Positions 1-6,051 are shown, counted from the stretch's first letter. The stretch is 6,051 bases of DNA from Neptuniibacter sp. (GCA_030149405.1 JASBRM010000105.1:1-6051), one strand, 5' to 3'. Notes: a model not told the origin generated them from the letters alone. Numbers and translations are program-made.

Positions 1-9
1 TTCAGACAT
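1..9 (-). CDS. Possible 5' end of a gene leaving the left edge (3 codons)
   Basis: On the minus strand an ATG at 9-7 is followed by TCT GAA (Met-Ser-Glu) before the window ends. A short purine-rich GGA lies about nine bases upstream (21-19), and a sigma70-like promoter can be drawn further up at 76-48. Three codons cannot identify a product. In Pseudomonas a malic enzyme gene lies near this nuclease, and such proteins often begin Met-Ser-Glu/Asp, but that is only a guess from gene order. It could equally be chance. Confidence 0.2.
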
Positions 10-47
10 AGCTGCTGTTCCAATCTAGTTAAAAAGTCGAACACCGA

Positions 48-76
48 ACTATATAGAAAAGCCAAAAAGTGAACAA
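48..76 (-). promoter_or_regulatory. Possible sigma70 promoter for the gene at the left edge
   Basis: Minus-strand TTGTTC (76-71, three of six to the -35 consensus) is followed after 17 bases by TATAGT (53-48, five of six to the -10 consensus). A transcript would start near 41 and run into the ATG at 9. The surrounding 10-133 is AT-rich with no open frame of note, which suits a promoter region but also makes chance matches likely. Confidence 0.3.
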
Positions 77-133
77 TAGCGACTCAAGTCTAAATCCCTA
101 TTTTTTTGCACACTTAACAGAAAATGCACCAAT

Positions 134-910
134 TTAGAGCAACTCAAAATGAAATGGGTGAGTTATTACCAAAAACCAGGGTAAGTAATGTGAGGGAGCT
201 TTGGAGCTTTTCGGCTTAATCCAGCCACGAACACGGACTTTCGCTCCTTTCAAACCATTAACATTGTAAAAACCTAAGTCCTGCAATTGCTCCACACTGA
301 CTTTTACAGCCAATATGTCCTCGAGTTCTAGGATATAACCGTTACGAATCTGCCGGAATGAAGTCACACCGCCCGTTAACACGCGAAATCCAGATTCACC
401 CTGTCCTAGGTCAGCAACATTCTTAACCAGACTAGAAGGAGCTTTCCAAACACCTTTTCCCCGGGCTTGCAGTTCAGCCTTCTTGAGGCACTTTGCAAAA
501 TTGAGATTAGGTGGGATAGCTATATGAAATGCGAGCCCCCGATGAAGCATCTGCTCGCTTACCAGCTCACCATCAACAAACAGGTGACCTAACCAGCGCT
601 TATACCGATCTTGAGACTCCTCACCTAGCAATAGTGAGACTTCGGTGGAGTTAAGAATTTGCTTAAGTTCTTGGGTAGCACGGTCAGCCATAAACTCAGC
701 CGACTGATTTTCTTTTTCGGTTTCTGGGGTATTAATCCCAATAATGCGAATTTTGCGCCCATCTTTTAATCTGACGGTATCACCATCATATACATGAGCA
801 ACCTCGACATTCTCAGCTTTCTGATCAACAGAGCATAGCGCAAGAACATCGACAGACCAGAAAACAAAAAAGGCGCTCCAAACTGGAAGCGCCTTTTTTA
901 GAATTCGCAT
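134..910 (-). CDS. Exported thermonuclease-family (SNase) protein with C-terminal OB-like domain
   Basis: A 258-residue staphylococcal-nuclease-type protein, predicted to cleave DNA/RNA phosphodiester bonds with Ca2+ outside the cytoplasm. Residues 1-24 look like a signal peptide: basic start (R2, K5, K6), hydrophobic stretch, likely cut after VLA (22-24). The SNase domain covers about 35-156: DGDT at 42-45 (D44 matches staphylococcal Asp21), R55 (Arg35), NTPE at 60-63 (E63 matches catalytic Glu43), R105 in DRYKRW (Arg87), and the family's closing GKGVW at 151-155. Asp40 is replaced by N60. The only cysteines, C26 and C141, could form a periplasmic disulfide. Residues ~170-258 look like a small beta-rich, OB-type module ending in a GWI...ITHP pattern. 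The start is fixed by TAAGG overlapping the rpmE stop; no ATG, GTG or TTG lies further in before the domain. It follows rpmE by 11 bases, but a terminator lies within its first codons. The physiological substrate is unknown. Confidence 0.9.
   Translation of the reverse strand: MRILKKALPVWSAFFVFWSVDVLALCSVDQKAENVEVAHVYDGDTVRLKDGRKIRIIGINTPETEKENQSAEFMADRATQELKQILNSTEVSLLLGEESQDRYKRWLGHLFVDGELVSEQMLHRGLAFHIAIPPNLNFAKCLKKAELQARGKGVWKAPSSLVKNVADLGQGESGFRVLTGGVTSFRQIRNGYILELEDILAVKVSVEQLQDLGFYNVNGLKGAKVRVRGWIKPKSSKAPSHYLPWFLVITHPFHFELL
866..899 (-). terminator. Intrinsic terminator of rpmE, inside the nuclease start codons
   Basis: Read on the minus strand, an 11-base arm AAAAAAGGCGC (899-889) pairs perfectly with GCGCCTTTTTT (876-866). 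Three more pairs (887-885 with 879-877, one bulged base at 888) leave a 5-base loop. The second arm ends in six T, then G and four more T. The A-tract on the other side would let it work in both directions. It lies 23 bases after the rpmE stop, as expected for that gene's terminator, yet begins only 11 bases past the A of the nuclease ATG. The hairpin DNA encodes roughly residues 4-15 of the signal peptide. Confidence 0.85.
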
Positions 911-919
911 TTGCGACAG

Positions 920-924
920 CCTTA
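920..924 (-). promoter_or_regulatory. Ribosome binding site of the nuclease, overlapping the rpmE stop
   Basis: Minus-strand TAAGG contains the rpmE stop codon TAA and an AAGG Shine-Dalgarno core nine bases before the nuclease ATG at 910. This supports that start and suggests that translation of the nuclease is coupled to termination on rpmE. Confidence 0.55.
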
Positions 925-1137
925 TTTTTTCAGGCCGCGAGCACCGAAACGCTTGTTGAAGCGATCGATACGACCACCAGATGTTGCTTCTTTCTGTTTA
1001 CCTGTGTAGAACGGGTGGCAAGAAGAACAAACATCCAGGTGAATATCTTTACCTAGAGTAGACTTAGTTTTTACAACATTACCGCAAGAGCAAGTAGCAG
1101 TAATTTCAGTGTATTCCGGATGGATACCAGCTTTCAT
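922..1137 (-). CDS. rpmE: 50S ribosomal protein L31 (bL31), zinc-binding form
   Basis: A 71-residue protein of the large ribosomal subunit; in E. coli bL31 forms part of the inter-subunit bridge B1b. The sequence starts MKAGIHPEY, typical of the family, and carries the four zinc-ligand cysteines C16, C18, C37 and C40 (patterns CSC and [10 protein letters not shown]), so it is the zinc-containing rather than the zinc-free paralogue. The tail ([12 protein letters not shown]) also fits. The start at 1137 is chosen over an in-frame ATG at 1149, because TGAGG at 1148-1144 is a good Shine-Dalgarno six bases before 1137 and family members begin MK-G-HP. It is transcribed divergently from priA, from the promoter at 1266-1238, and ends in the terminator at 899-866. 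Confidence 0.98.
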   Translation of the reverse strand: MKAGIHPEYTEITATCSCGNVVKTKSTLGKDIHLDVCSSCHPFYTGKQKEATSGGRIDRFNKRFGARGLKK

Positions 1138-1231
1138 GACAAACCTCATTTATTCATGCCGCCACCTGATCTTCTGCCAGGCACCGCATTGATTTAAACT
1201 ACCGGCCACAATTACCGGTGCGTTAAGTAGG
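1138..1231 (-). promoter_or_regulatory. Structured 5' leader of rpmE, candidate autoregulatory element
   Basis: The promoter at 1266-1238 predicts an untranslated leader of about 94 nt. It can form GCACCG (1221-1216) with CGGTGC (1186-1181), six perfect pairs. Alternatives are ACCGG (1219-1215) with CCGGT (1205-1201), and GTGCC (1184-1180) with GGCAT (1160-1156, one G-U pair); the last closes just upstream of the Shine-Dalgarno at 1148-1144. The pairings are partly exclusive, so the leader could switch. rpmE of E. coli is reported to be autogenously controlled by L31, and L31 leader motifs have been predicted in gammaproteobacteria. Whether this leader matches them cannot be decided by eye. 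Confidence 0.45.
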
Positions 1232-1237
1232 CGGCGA

Positions 1238-1266
1238 ATTATACGCATGCATATAACGCTTAGCAA
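1238..1266 (-). promoter_or_regulatory. Sigma70 promoter of rpmE
   Basis: On the minus strand a perfect TATAAT (1243-1238) lies exactly 17 bases after TTGCTA (1266-1261, four of six to TTGACA). Transcription should start near 1231. A strong promoter fits a ribosomal protein gene. The element occupies part of the short divergent region, so it may compete with whatever drives priA. Confidence 0.75.
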
Positions 1267-1300
1267 CCAATAACAGATTATTTAGTAAACAGTATTTCGA

Positions 1301-3499
1301 ATGAGCATATTGCGCCTTGCAGTTCCAAGCCCGCTTCGCAGGCTTTTTGATTACCTCCCTTCTGAAGGGTGCAATATTGATGAACTGAAACCCGGCGTCA
1401 GAGTTCGGGCACCTTTTGGTAATAGAGACCTGATCGGCATCCTGATCGAGATCACTGAAACCAGCGAATTTGACCTGAATAAATTAAAGCCAGCAAAAGA
1501 AATACTGGATACCGAGCCGCCACTGCCTCAACACCTATTTAAAATTACCCGTTGGGCTGCAAACTATTATCAGCACCCAGAGGGGGATGCTTTCCAGCAG
1601 TCCCTGCCAGTACTTTTGAGAAAAGGACACCCTTGTGAGTACCAACATGAAATTTTGTGGCGAAAAACAGCTTCCGCTTCACTGGACCAGATAAAAGCCA
1701 ACGCGAGTCGACAGAGAGAACTGTTAAACCTTCTGATTGAGCATCCCAACGGGATAAGCGAAGACGCAATCCGAGCAGAAGGCGGACAAACTCAAAACCT
1801 TAAAACGCTTGAAGCTAAAGGGCTGGCCGAATCCTTTCATCGTGAACATCCTGCTCATCATGTAGACATGCTTCATGAAGCGCCACTGAGTTTAAATAAA
1901 GAGCAGCATGAATGCCTGAAAAAGATCAATGCCAACATAAACAAGTTTTCAGTATTTCTATTAGAAGGTGTCACTGGTTCTGGCAAAACTGAAGTGTATC
2001 TTCAGACCATCGAAAAGACCCTAACTGAAGGCAAACAAGCATTAGTGTTAGTCCCTGAAATAGGACTGACTCCACAAACCATCAGCCGTTTCAAAAAACG
2101 CTTTAATGTTCCAATCGTCGCCCTTCACTCTAATCTAACTGATAGACAGCGACTTGATGCCTGGTTACAGGCTCGCGAGGGCGTAGCAAAAATCATCATC
2201 GGTACACGATCCGCAATTTTCACGCCAATGGCCAACCCTGGGGTGGTTATTATAGATGAGGAACACGACACCTCATTCAAACAACAGGATGGGTTTAGAT
2301 ACTCAGCACGCGATATCGCTGTGTACCGAGCAAAAGAAGAACAGATACCCATCATACTTGGTAGTGCTACTCCATCATTAGAATCGATGCATAACGCGAT
2401 TAATGGCCGTTTCTACTGGCTTAAGCTCACTCAACGTGCCGGAAATTCTACCCCTCCTAAATTTCAGCTTTTGGATATTCGGCAGCAAAATTTATATGAA
2501 GGGCTTTCCGAGCCACTCACAGGCAGTATCAAAAAGCACCTGGAGGCAGGAAACCAGGTATTAGTTTTTTTAAACAGGCGCGGGTATTCACCCACACTCA
2601 CCTGCCATGATTGTGGCTGGATCGCTGACTGTGAACGCTGTGATGCTCACATGACTCTACATCGTTCACCACCTCGACTGCATTGTCATCACTGTGACCA
2701 CCAACAAAGCATTCCAGCAACATGCCCTAGCTGTAACAGCCACCAGCTAAAACCCGTGGGAGCAGGGACTGAACGCACAGAACAAGCGTTACAGCAGCTA
2801 TTTCCTGATTTCCCGGTAATTAGGGTAGATCGTGACAGCACCCAAAAGAAAAATGCCATGCATGAAATCATGCATCAGGTAAATACAGGTAAACCCTGTT
2901 TACTCGTTGGTACTCAGATGCTGGCGAAGGGGCATCACTTCCCGAAGGTAACTCTAGTGGCTATTTTGAATGCCGACAGTGGCTTATTCAGCTCAGACTT
3001 CAGAGGCATGGAGCGTACCGCCCAGCTCATTCTTCAGGTAGCAGGTCGTGCAGGTCGATCGGATCAACCGGGTGAAGTATTAATGCAAACCTATCATGCC
3101 GACCACCCTACCCTACTTACATTGATTGAGAATGGATACAGTGCATTCGCTCAAGAAGAACTACACAACCGGCGTATTGCGACACTGCCTCCTTATACTC
3201 ACTACGCCTTACTGAGAGCCGAGGCCCCCCATCAAGGCCGCGCCGAATCGTTTTTAGGTGCACTGCGTCAACAATTGGAAGATGACCTTCTCTTGCCAGA
3301 ACACGTTCACTGGATCGGCCCGTTTCCATCAAACATGGAGAAAAGAGCCGGCATGCATCGTGCCCAGCTTATGATTTATGGCCAAAATCGCAAATCTCTA
3401 CACCACCTTCTATCCAATCTTTGCTGGTACCTCGAACAGAATAAAGAAGCCCGCAAAGTCCGCTGGTCCATTGATGTCGACCCAGCGGATACTTTTTAG
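1301..3499 (+). CDS. priA: Primosomal protein N' (replication restart 3'-5' DNA helicase PriA)
   Basis: A cytoplasmic superfamily 2 helicase that recognises stalled or collapsed forks and loads the replicative helicase through PriB/DnaT/DnaC-type partners. At 732 residues it equals E. coli PriA as I recall it. The N-terminal 3'-DNA-binding domain (about 1-105) opens with the family's VPSPLRRLFDY and RVRAPFG. Helicase motifs: Walker A GVTGSGKT at 223-230 (K229), DEEH at 319-322, GSATP at 354-358, GTQMLAKGHHFP at 537-548 and QVAGRAGR at 579-586. An intact eight-cysteine zinc module (C435, C438, C444, C447, C462, C465, C475, C478) sits between the motor lobes. The C-terminus ends DVDPAD, as in the family. 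An in-frame stop at 1286-1288 leaves 1301 as the first ATG. No Shine-Dalgarno precedes it, which may keep expression low. It is divergent from rpmE and followed by argS after 134 bases without an intervening terminator. Confidence 0.98.
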   Translation: MSILRLAVPSPLRRLFDYLPSEGCNIDELKPGVRVRAPFGNRDLIGILIEITETSEFDLNKLKPAKEILDTEPPLPQHLFKITRWAANYYQHPEGDAFQQSLPVLLRKGHPCEYQHEILWRKTASASLDQIKANASRQRELLNLLIEHPNGISEDAIRAEGGQTQNLKTLEAKGLAESFHREHPAHHVDMLHEAPLSLNKEQHECLKKINANINKFSVFLLEGVTGSGKTEVYLQTIEKTLTEGKQALVLVPEIGLTPQTISRFKKRFNVPIVALHSNLTDRQRLDAWLQAREGVAKIIIGTRSAIFTPMANPGVVIIDEEHDTSFKQQDGFRYSARDIAVYRAKEEQIPIILGSATPSLESMHNAINGRFYWLKLTQRAGNSTPPKFQLLDIRQQNLYEGLSEPLTGSIKKHLEAGNQVLVFLNRRGYSPTLTCHDCGWIADCERCDAHMTLHRSPPRLHCHHCDHQQSIPATCPSCNSHQLKPVGAGTERTEQALQQLFPDFPVIRVDRDSTQKKNAMHEIMHQVNTGKPCLLVGTQMLAKGHHFPKVTLVAILNADSGLFSSDFRGMERTAQLILQVAGRAGRSDQPGEVLMQTYHADHPTLLTLIENGYSAFAQEELHNRRIATLPPYTHYALLRAEAPHQGRAESFLGALRQQLEDDLLLPEHVHWIGPFPSNMEKRAGMHRAQLMIYGQNRKSLHHLLSNLCWYLEQNKEARKVRWSIDVDPADTF

Positions 3500-3519
3500 A
3501 CTGCAGCGCAACATTCCAC

Positions 3520-3548
3520 TTAACAAAACCACATTTAGAAGTGATAAT
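3520..3548 (+). promoter_or_regulatory. Likely sigma70 promoter of argS-ftsN
   Basis: TTAACA (3520-3525, five of six to the -35 consensus) and GATAAT (3543-3548, five of six to the -10) are separated by exactly 17 bases in the 134-base gap after priA. Transcription from about 3555 would give a leader near 80 nt, containing a small hairpin (GCGGA 3573-3577 with TCCGC 3587-3591). It would give argS and ftsN expression independent of priA. Confidence 0.55.
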
Positions 3549-3633
3549 ACGCGGTTCTTCCAAGGCCTCATTGCGGAGTACCAGAATCCGCTCCACAGGC
3601 TAATGACTGATTCCAAACGGTAAGCGCACTCGA

Positions 3634-5319
3634 ATGAAAGAGATTATTGCAGAACTGATCGATTCTGCCCTGAAAAACCTGATTAATGACGGCACGTTGC
3701 CGGAAGATATTCAACCTAAAATCATGGTTGAAAATACCCGTGATAAGAGCCATGGCGATTATGCGTCAAATATCGCAATGACGCTTGCCAAAGCCGCAAA
3801 AAGCAACCCGCGTCAGTTGGCTGAAAAGCTTGTCGCTGCGTTACCGGAATCAGAAAACCTGAAGAAAACAGAAATTGCCGGCCCAGGTTTTATCAACTTT
3901 TTTATCAGTGGCGCATCTACCAGCAGCCTGATAAAAACGATTCTCGAGAAGAAAAACAGCTACGGTCACAACACTGATGGCGCTGGCAAAAAAGTGCAGG
4001 TTGAGTTTGTTTCCGCAAACCCTACTGGCCCACTGCATATTGGTCACGGTCGCGGCGCGGCTGTTGGTGATTGCTTATGCCGCTTGATGGAAGCAACTGG
4101 CTGGGATGTCACTCGAGAGTTTTATTACAACGATGCCGGTCAGCAGATCAACAATCTGGCACTTTCAGTTCAGGCACGCTGCAAAGGCTTAACGCCCGAA
4201 GATGAAAGCTGGCCTGCCGATGGCTATCGTGGCGACTACATTGTCGAACTAGCCGAAAGCTTTATGCGCGGTGATACAGTTAAGTCAGAAGACCAGACAT
4301 TCACTGGCACCAAAGACGCTGATGACTTGGAAGCTATTCGCCACTTCGCAGTTGCTTACCTGCGCCATGAACAGGATCTGGACCTGAAAGCCTTCGCGGT
4401 AGATTTTGACGTTTTCTTCCTGGAATCGTCCTTATACACCGAAGGCAAAGTAGACGCGGCTGTTGAAACACTGATTGAAAACGGATTCACCTACGAAAAC
4501 GAAGGGGCACTCTGGCTACGCACAACCGACTTTGGCGACGATAAAGACCGGGTAATGCGCAAAAAAGACGGCGGCTACACTTACTTTGTGCCGGATGTTG
4601 CTTACCACCTGAACAAATGGCAGCGCGGTTTCGACACTGTCATTAACGAACAAGGTGCCGATCACCACAGTACCATTACTCGTGTTCGTGCGGGTTTGCA
4701 GGCCCTTAAAGCCGATATTCCTCAAGGCTGGCCTGATTACGTTCTTCACCAGATGGTTACCGTTATGAAAGGCGGTGAAGAAGTTAAAATTTCCAAACGT
4801 GCAGGTAGTTATGTCACCCTGCGCGATCTGATTGATGAAGTTGGCCGTGACGCCACCCGCTATTTCCTTGCAGCTCGTAAATCAGATAGCCATCTGAACT
4901 TCGATATTGATTTGGCGCGCTCAGAGTCATCCGACAACCCGGTTTACTATATCCAGTACGCTCACGCACGCGTTTGTTCCATCTTCCGTAAGCTTGAAGA
5001 AAACAATATGAGCTGGGATGAGGAAACAGGTATCGCCGCTCTGGATAGCCTTGAGCTTGAATCCGAAAAGAATCTGGTTGTTAATCTCGGCCGCTTCCCA
5101 GAGGTCGTGCGTAATGCAGCCAATGCTCGTGAACCACACCAGATCGCCAATTATCTTCGCGATCTGGCAGGTGATTTCCACACTTACTACAACTCTGAAA
5201 AGACTCTGGTTGAAGATGCAGATGTGCGCAATGCCCGCCTAACATTAGCCGTTGCGGTACGTCATGTACTGGCAAACGGACTCCATCTTCTGGGTGTATC
5301 AGCACCGGAGTTGATGTAA
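3634..5319 (+). CDS. argS: Arginyl-tRNA synthetase
   Basis: A cytoplasmic class I aminoacyl-tRNA synthetase that charges tRNA-Arg with arginine using ATP. It has 561 residues, slightly shorter than the E. coli enzyme (577). The N-terminal additional domain (about 1-90) has the family's [12 protein letters not shown] (38-49) and [10 protein letters not shown] (81-90). The catalytic Rossmann domain carries the HIGH signature at 135-138, within [13 protein letters not shown], and a canonical KMSKS-type loop KISKR at 385-389. The DALR anticodon-binding domain occupies about 439-561 ([12 protein letters not shown] at its start). The start MKEIIAEL resembles Pseudomonas ArgS as I recall it; a weak GGTAAG lies nine bases upstream. 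The active-site form differs from E. coli ArgS, which has a divergent KMSKS region. The ftsN gene follows after three bases, so the two are probably one transcription unit. Confidence 0.97.
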   Translation: MKEIIAELIDSALKNLINDGTLPEDIQPKIMVENTRDKSHGDYASNIAMTLAKAAKSNPRQLAEKLVAALPESENLKKTEIAGPGFINFFISGASTSSLIKTILEKKNSYGHNTDGAGKKVQVEFVSANPTGPLHIGHGRGAAVGDCLCRLMEATGWDVTREFYYNDAGQQINNLALSVQARCKGLTPEDESWPADGYRGDYIVELAESFMRGDTVKSEDQTFTGTKDADDLEAIRHFAVAYLRHEQDLDLKAFAVDFDVFFLESSLYTEGKVDAAVETLIENGFTYENEGALWLRTTDFGDDKDRVMRKKDGGYTYFVPDVAYHLNKWQRGFDTVINEQGADHHSTITRVRAGLQALKADIPQGWPDYVLHQMVTVMKGGEEVKISKRAGSYVTLRDLIDEVGRDATRYFLAARKSDSHLNFDIDLARSESSDNPVYYIQYAHARVCSIFRKLEENNMSWDEETGIAALDSLELESEKNLVVNLGRFPEVVRNAANAREPHQIANYLRDLAGDFHTYYNSEKTLVEDADVRNARLTLAVAVRHVLANGLHLLGVSAPELM

Positions 5320-5322
5320 CTA

Positions 5323-5955
5323 ATGGCATCCAGAAGAGACTACGCCAAAAATAAGCGCGGCAAAGCTTCTGCAAGTCGCGCAAAATCCTCGCCCAAGAAA
5401 GCGCCCACAAAAAAGCGCTTTCCCAGAGGATTATTGGCAATCACTCTTCTCTTACTCGCAGGGCTGGGTTATGGGCTGTATAGCCTCACGCAAGTAGATC
5501 CGGAAAAAGCTACGACCCCGCTTACACATGCAAAACCAAATGAAAAGAAAGCAGTTAAACCTAAACCTGTAGAAAAAGCCCCACAAGTGGTCGAGAAATC
5601 GATTAAATCGTCTGAGAACGACAATCGGTTTGAATTCTACGACATGCTGAAAAAGAGCGAAGTGGAAACACCTCAGGTTGATGCTTATAAATCAACACCA
5701 CGGGATGCTAAAACTGAGCATACCTATTTACTGCAGGCAGGCTCTTTCAAAAGCAAATCAGATGCTGAAAGAATGCGCGCTCAGCTAATTTTGCTTGGTC
5801 TGCCTAATGTCCATACCGATACCAGCAAGAGTGATAATGGCACCCTTTGGTATCGTGTACGCCTTGGTCCGTTTGATAATCGTTCAAGACTTTCCAAGGC
5901 TTATGACAAGCTGGTACAACAGAATATTCAGCCACTTCGAATCAAACAGAAGTAA
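5323..5955 (+). CDS. ftsN: FtsN-type cell division protein, SPOR domain
   Basis: A 210-residue bitopic inner-membrane protein expected at the septum, where FtsN triggers septal peptidoglycan synthesis by FtsWI. The basic cytoplasmic tail (1-36) begins MASRRDY, close to E. coli FtsN MAQRDY, whose Asp5 region contacts FtsA. One membrane helix spans about 36-55. A Lys/Pro-rich periplasmic linker includes RFEFYDMLKKSEV at 102-114, a short patch that may correspond to the activating segment of FtsN (inference). The SPOR domain (about 133-207), which binds denuded glycan strands, shows YLLQAGSFKSKSDAERMRAQL and WYRVRLGPF (177-184 region). It lacks the long Gln-rich linker of E. coli FtsN (319 residues). 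It starts three bases after the argS stop, with GGAG 12 bases upstream. The place before hslVU supports the name; a generic SPOR protein is the alternative. Confidence 0.87.
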   Translation: MASRRDYAKNKRGKASASRAKSSPKKAPTKKRFPRGLLAITLLLLAGLGYGLYSLTQVDPEKATTPLTHAKPNEKKAVKPKPVEKAPQVVEKSIKSSENDNRFEFYDMLKKSEVETPQVDAYKSTPRDAKTEHTYLLQAGSFKSKSDAERMRAQLILLGLPNVHTDTSKSDNGTLWYRVRLGPFDNRSRLSKAYDKLVQQNIQPLRIKQK

Positions 5956-5970
5956 CTCCTCTTATTTGGC

Positions 5971-5998
5971 CTTGAATTTCCTTCAATTGGCTCCATCT
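5971..5998 (+). promoter_or_regulatory. Candidate sigma32 (heat-shock) promoter for downstream hslVU
   Basis: CTTGAA (5971-5976) matches the sigma32 -35 core. It is followed after 14 bases by CTCCATCT (5991-5998), one mismatch to the CCCCATNT -10 consensus. This is the spacing seen at the E. coli dnaK promoter. It lies just after ftsN, where gammaproteobacteria commonly carry hslVU, a heat-shock protease operon. Transcription would begin near 6005. The downstream gene itself lies outside the window. Confidence 0.6.
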
Positions 5999-6016
5999 TT
6001 GTTTTAACTATTCAAC

Positions 6017-6039
6017 GGCACCTTCATTTTTATGGTGCC
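6017..6039 (+). other. Stem-loop in the presumed hslVU 5' leader
   Basis: GGCACC (6017-6022) pairs perfectly with GGTGCC (6034-6039) around an 11-base T-rich loop. No T-tract follows, so it is not a typical terminator of argS-ftsN. It begins about 12 bases after the start predicted from the sigma32-like promoter. In E. coli a stem-loop in the hslVU (clpQY) leader is reported to stabilise the mRNA; a similar role here is inference. Confidence 0.45.
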
Positions 6040-6051
6040 CCTACAACTCCC

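Noticed and set aside
77..133. Possible terminator after the nuclease gene (TGCA repeats and a run of seven T on the plus strand)
   Set aside because: The only pairing is four bases of TGCA, and on the minus strand it is followed by A rather than T, so it does not fit an intrinsic terminator for the nuclease.
1138..1149. An in-frame ATG at 1149 that would extend L31 by four residues (MRFV)
   Set aside because: The Shine-Dalgarno TGAGG lies inside this extension and is correctly spaced for the ATG at 1137, and L31 proteins begin at the MK-G-HP residue.
1252..1257. TATAAC as a possible -10 for priA
   Set aside because: No -35-like hexamer is found 16-18 bases upstream, and the site lies in the spacer of the stronger opposing rpmE promoter.
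2858..2875. Inverted repeat with 8-base arms ATGCATGA / TCATGCAT inside priA
   Set aside because: It encodes the ordinary local MHEIMH of PriA, in a helical segment; no T-tract or regulatory context, so most likely chance from repeated Met-His codons.
3378..3623. An 81-codon plus-strand frame across the priA end and the argS leader, and minus-strand frames over the same stretch
   Set aside because: Most of each overlaps priA in another frame, with no domain-like content or ribosome binding site; only the last six codons of the plus frame are discussed, as a speculative leader peptide.
5081..5440. A 119-codon minus-strand frame across the argS end and ftsN start
   Set aside because: It is antisense to two clearly recognised genes, with no recognisable domain and no ribosome binding site.

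Overview
The window is a chromosomal housekeeping segment of a gammaproteobacterium. The gene order nuclease–rpmE | priA–argS–ftsN, with hslVU expected next, matches from memory the Pseudomonas/Oceanospirillales arrangement. In enterics rpmE/priA and ftsN-hslVU also sit together, but argS does not. Base composition is moderate, neither GC-rich as in Pseudomonas nor strongly AT-rich, so a marine Oceanospirillales-type or related lineage is plausible. The species cannot be named from this sequence. There are no mobile elements, CRISPR arrays, tRNA or rRNA genes, and I found no exotic system.

Left part, minus strand: positions 7-9 may be the start codon of a gene that runs off the left edge, with a possible promoter at 48-76. 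A secreted thermonuclease-like protein (134-910) follows rpmE (ribosomal protein L31, 922-1137) after 11 bases. rpmE has a strong sigma70-type promoter (1238-1266) and a structured leader of about 94 nt. Its intrinsic terminator (866-899) lies inside the first codons of the nuclease gene, so the signal-peptide codons and the terminator are the same DNA.

Right part, plus strand: priA (1301-3499, replication restart helicase) is divergent from rpmE. After a 134-base gap with its own likely promoter comes argS (3634-5319, arginyl-tRNA synthetase). Three bases after the argS stop comes ftsN (5323-5955), a short FtsN-type SPOR-domain cell division protein. The last 96 bases hold a good match to a heat-shock (sigma32) promoter and a stem-loop. 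Both are placed as expected for the leader of hslVU, which should begin just beyond the right edge.

The genes serve replication restart (PriA), translation (L31, ArgS), septation (FtsN) and probably proteostasis (HslVU), with an accessory exported nuclease. The most interesting signals are regulatory: the terminator embedded in the nuclease start, the heat-shock promoter and stem-loop, and the rpmE leader.
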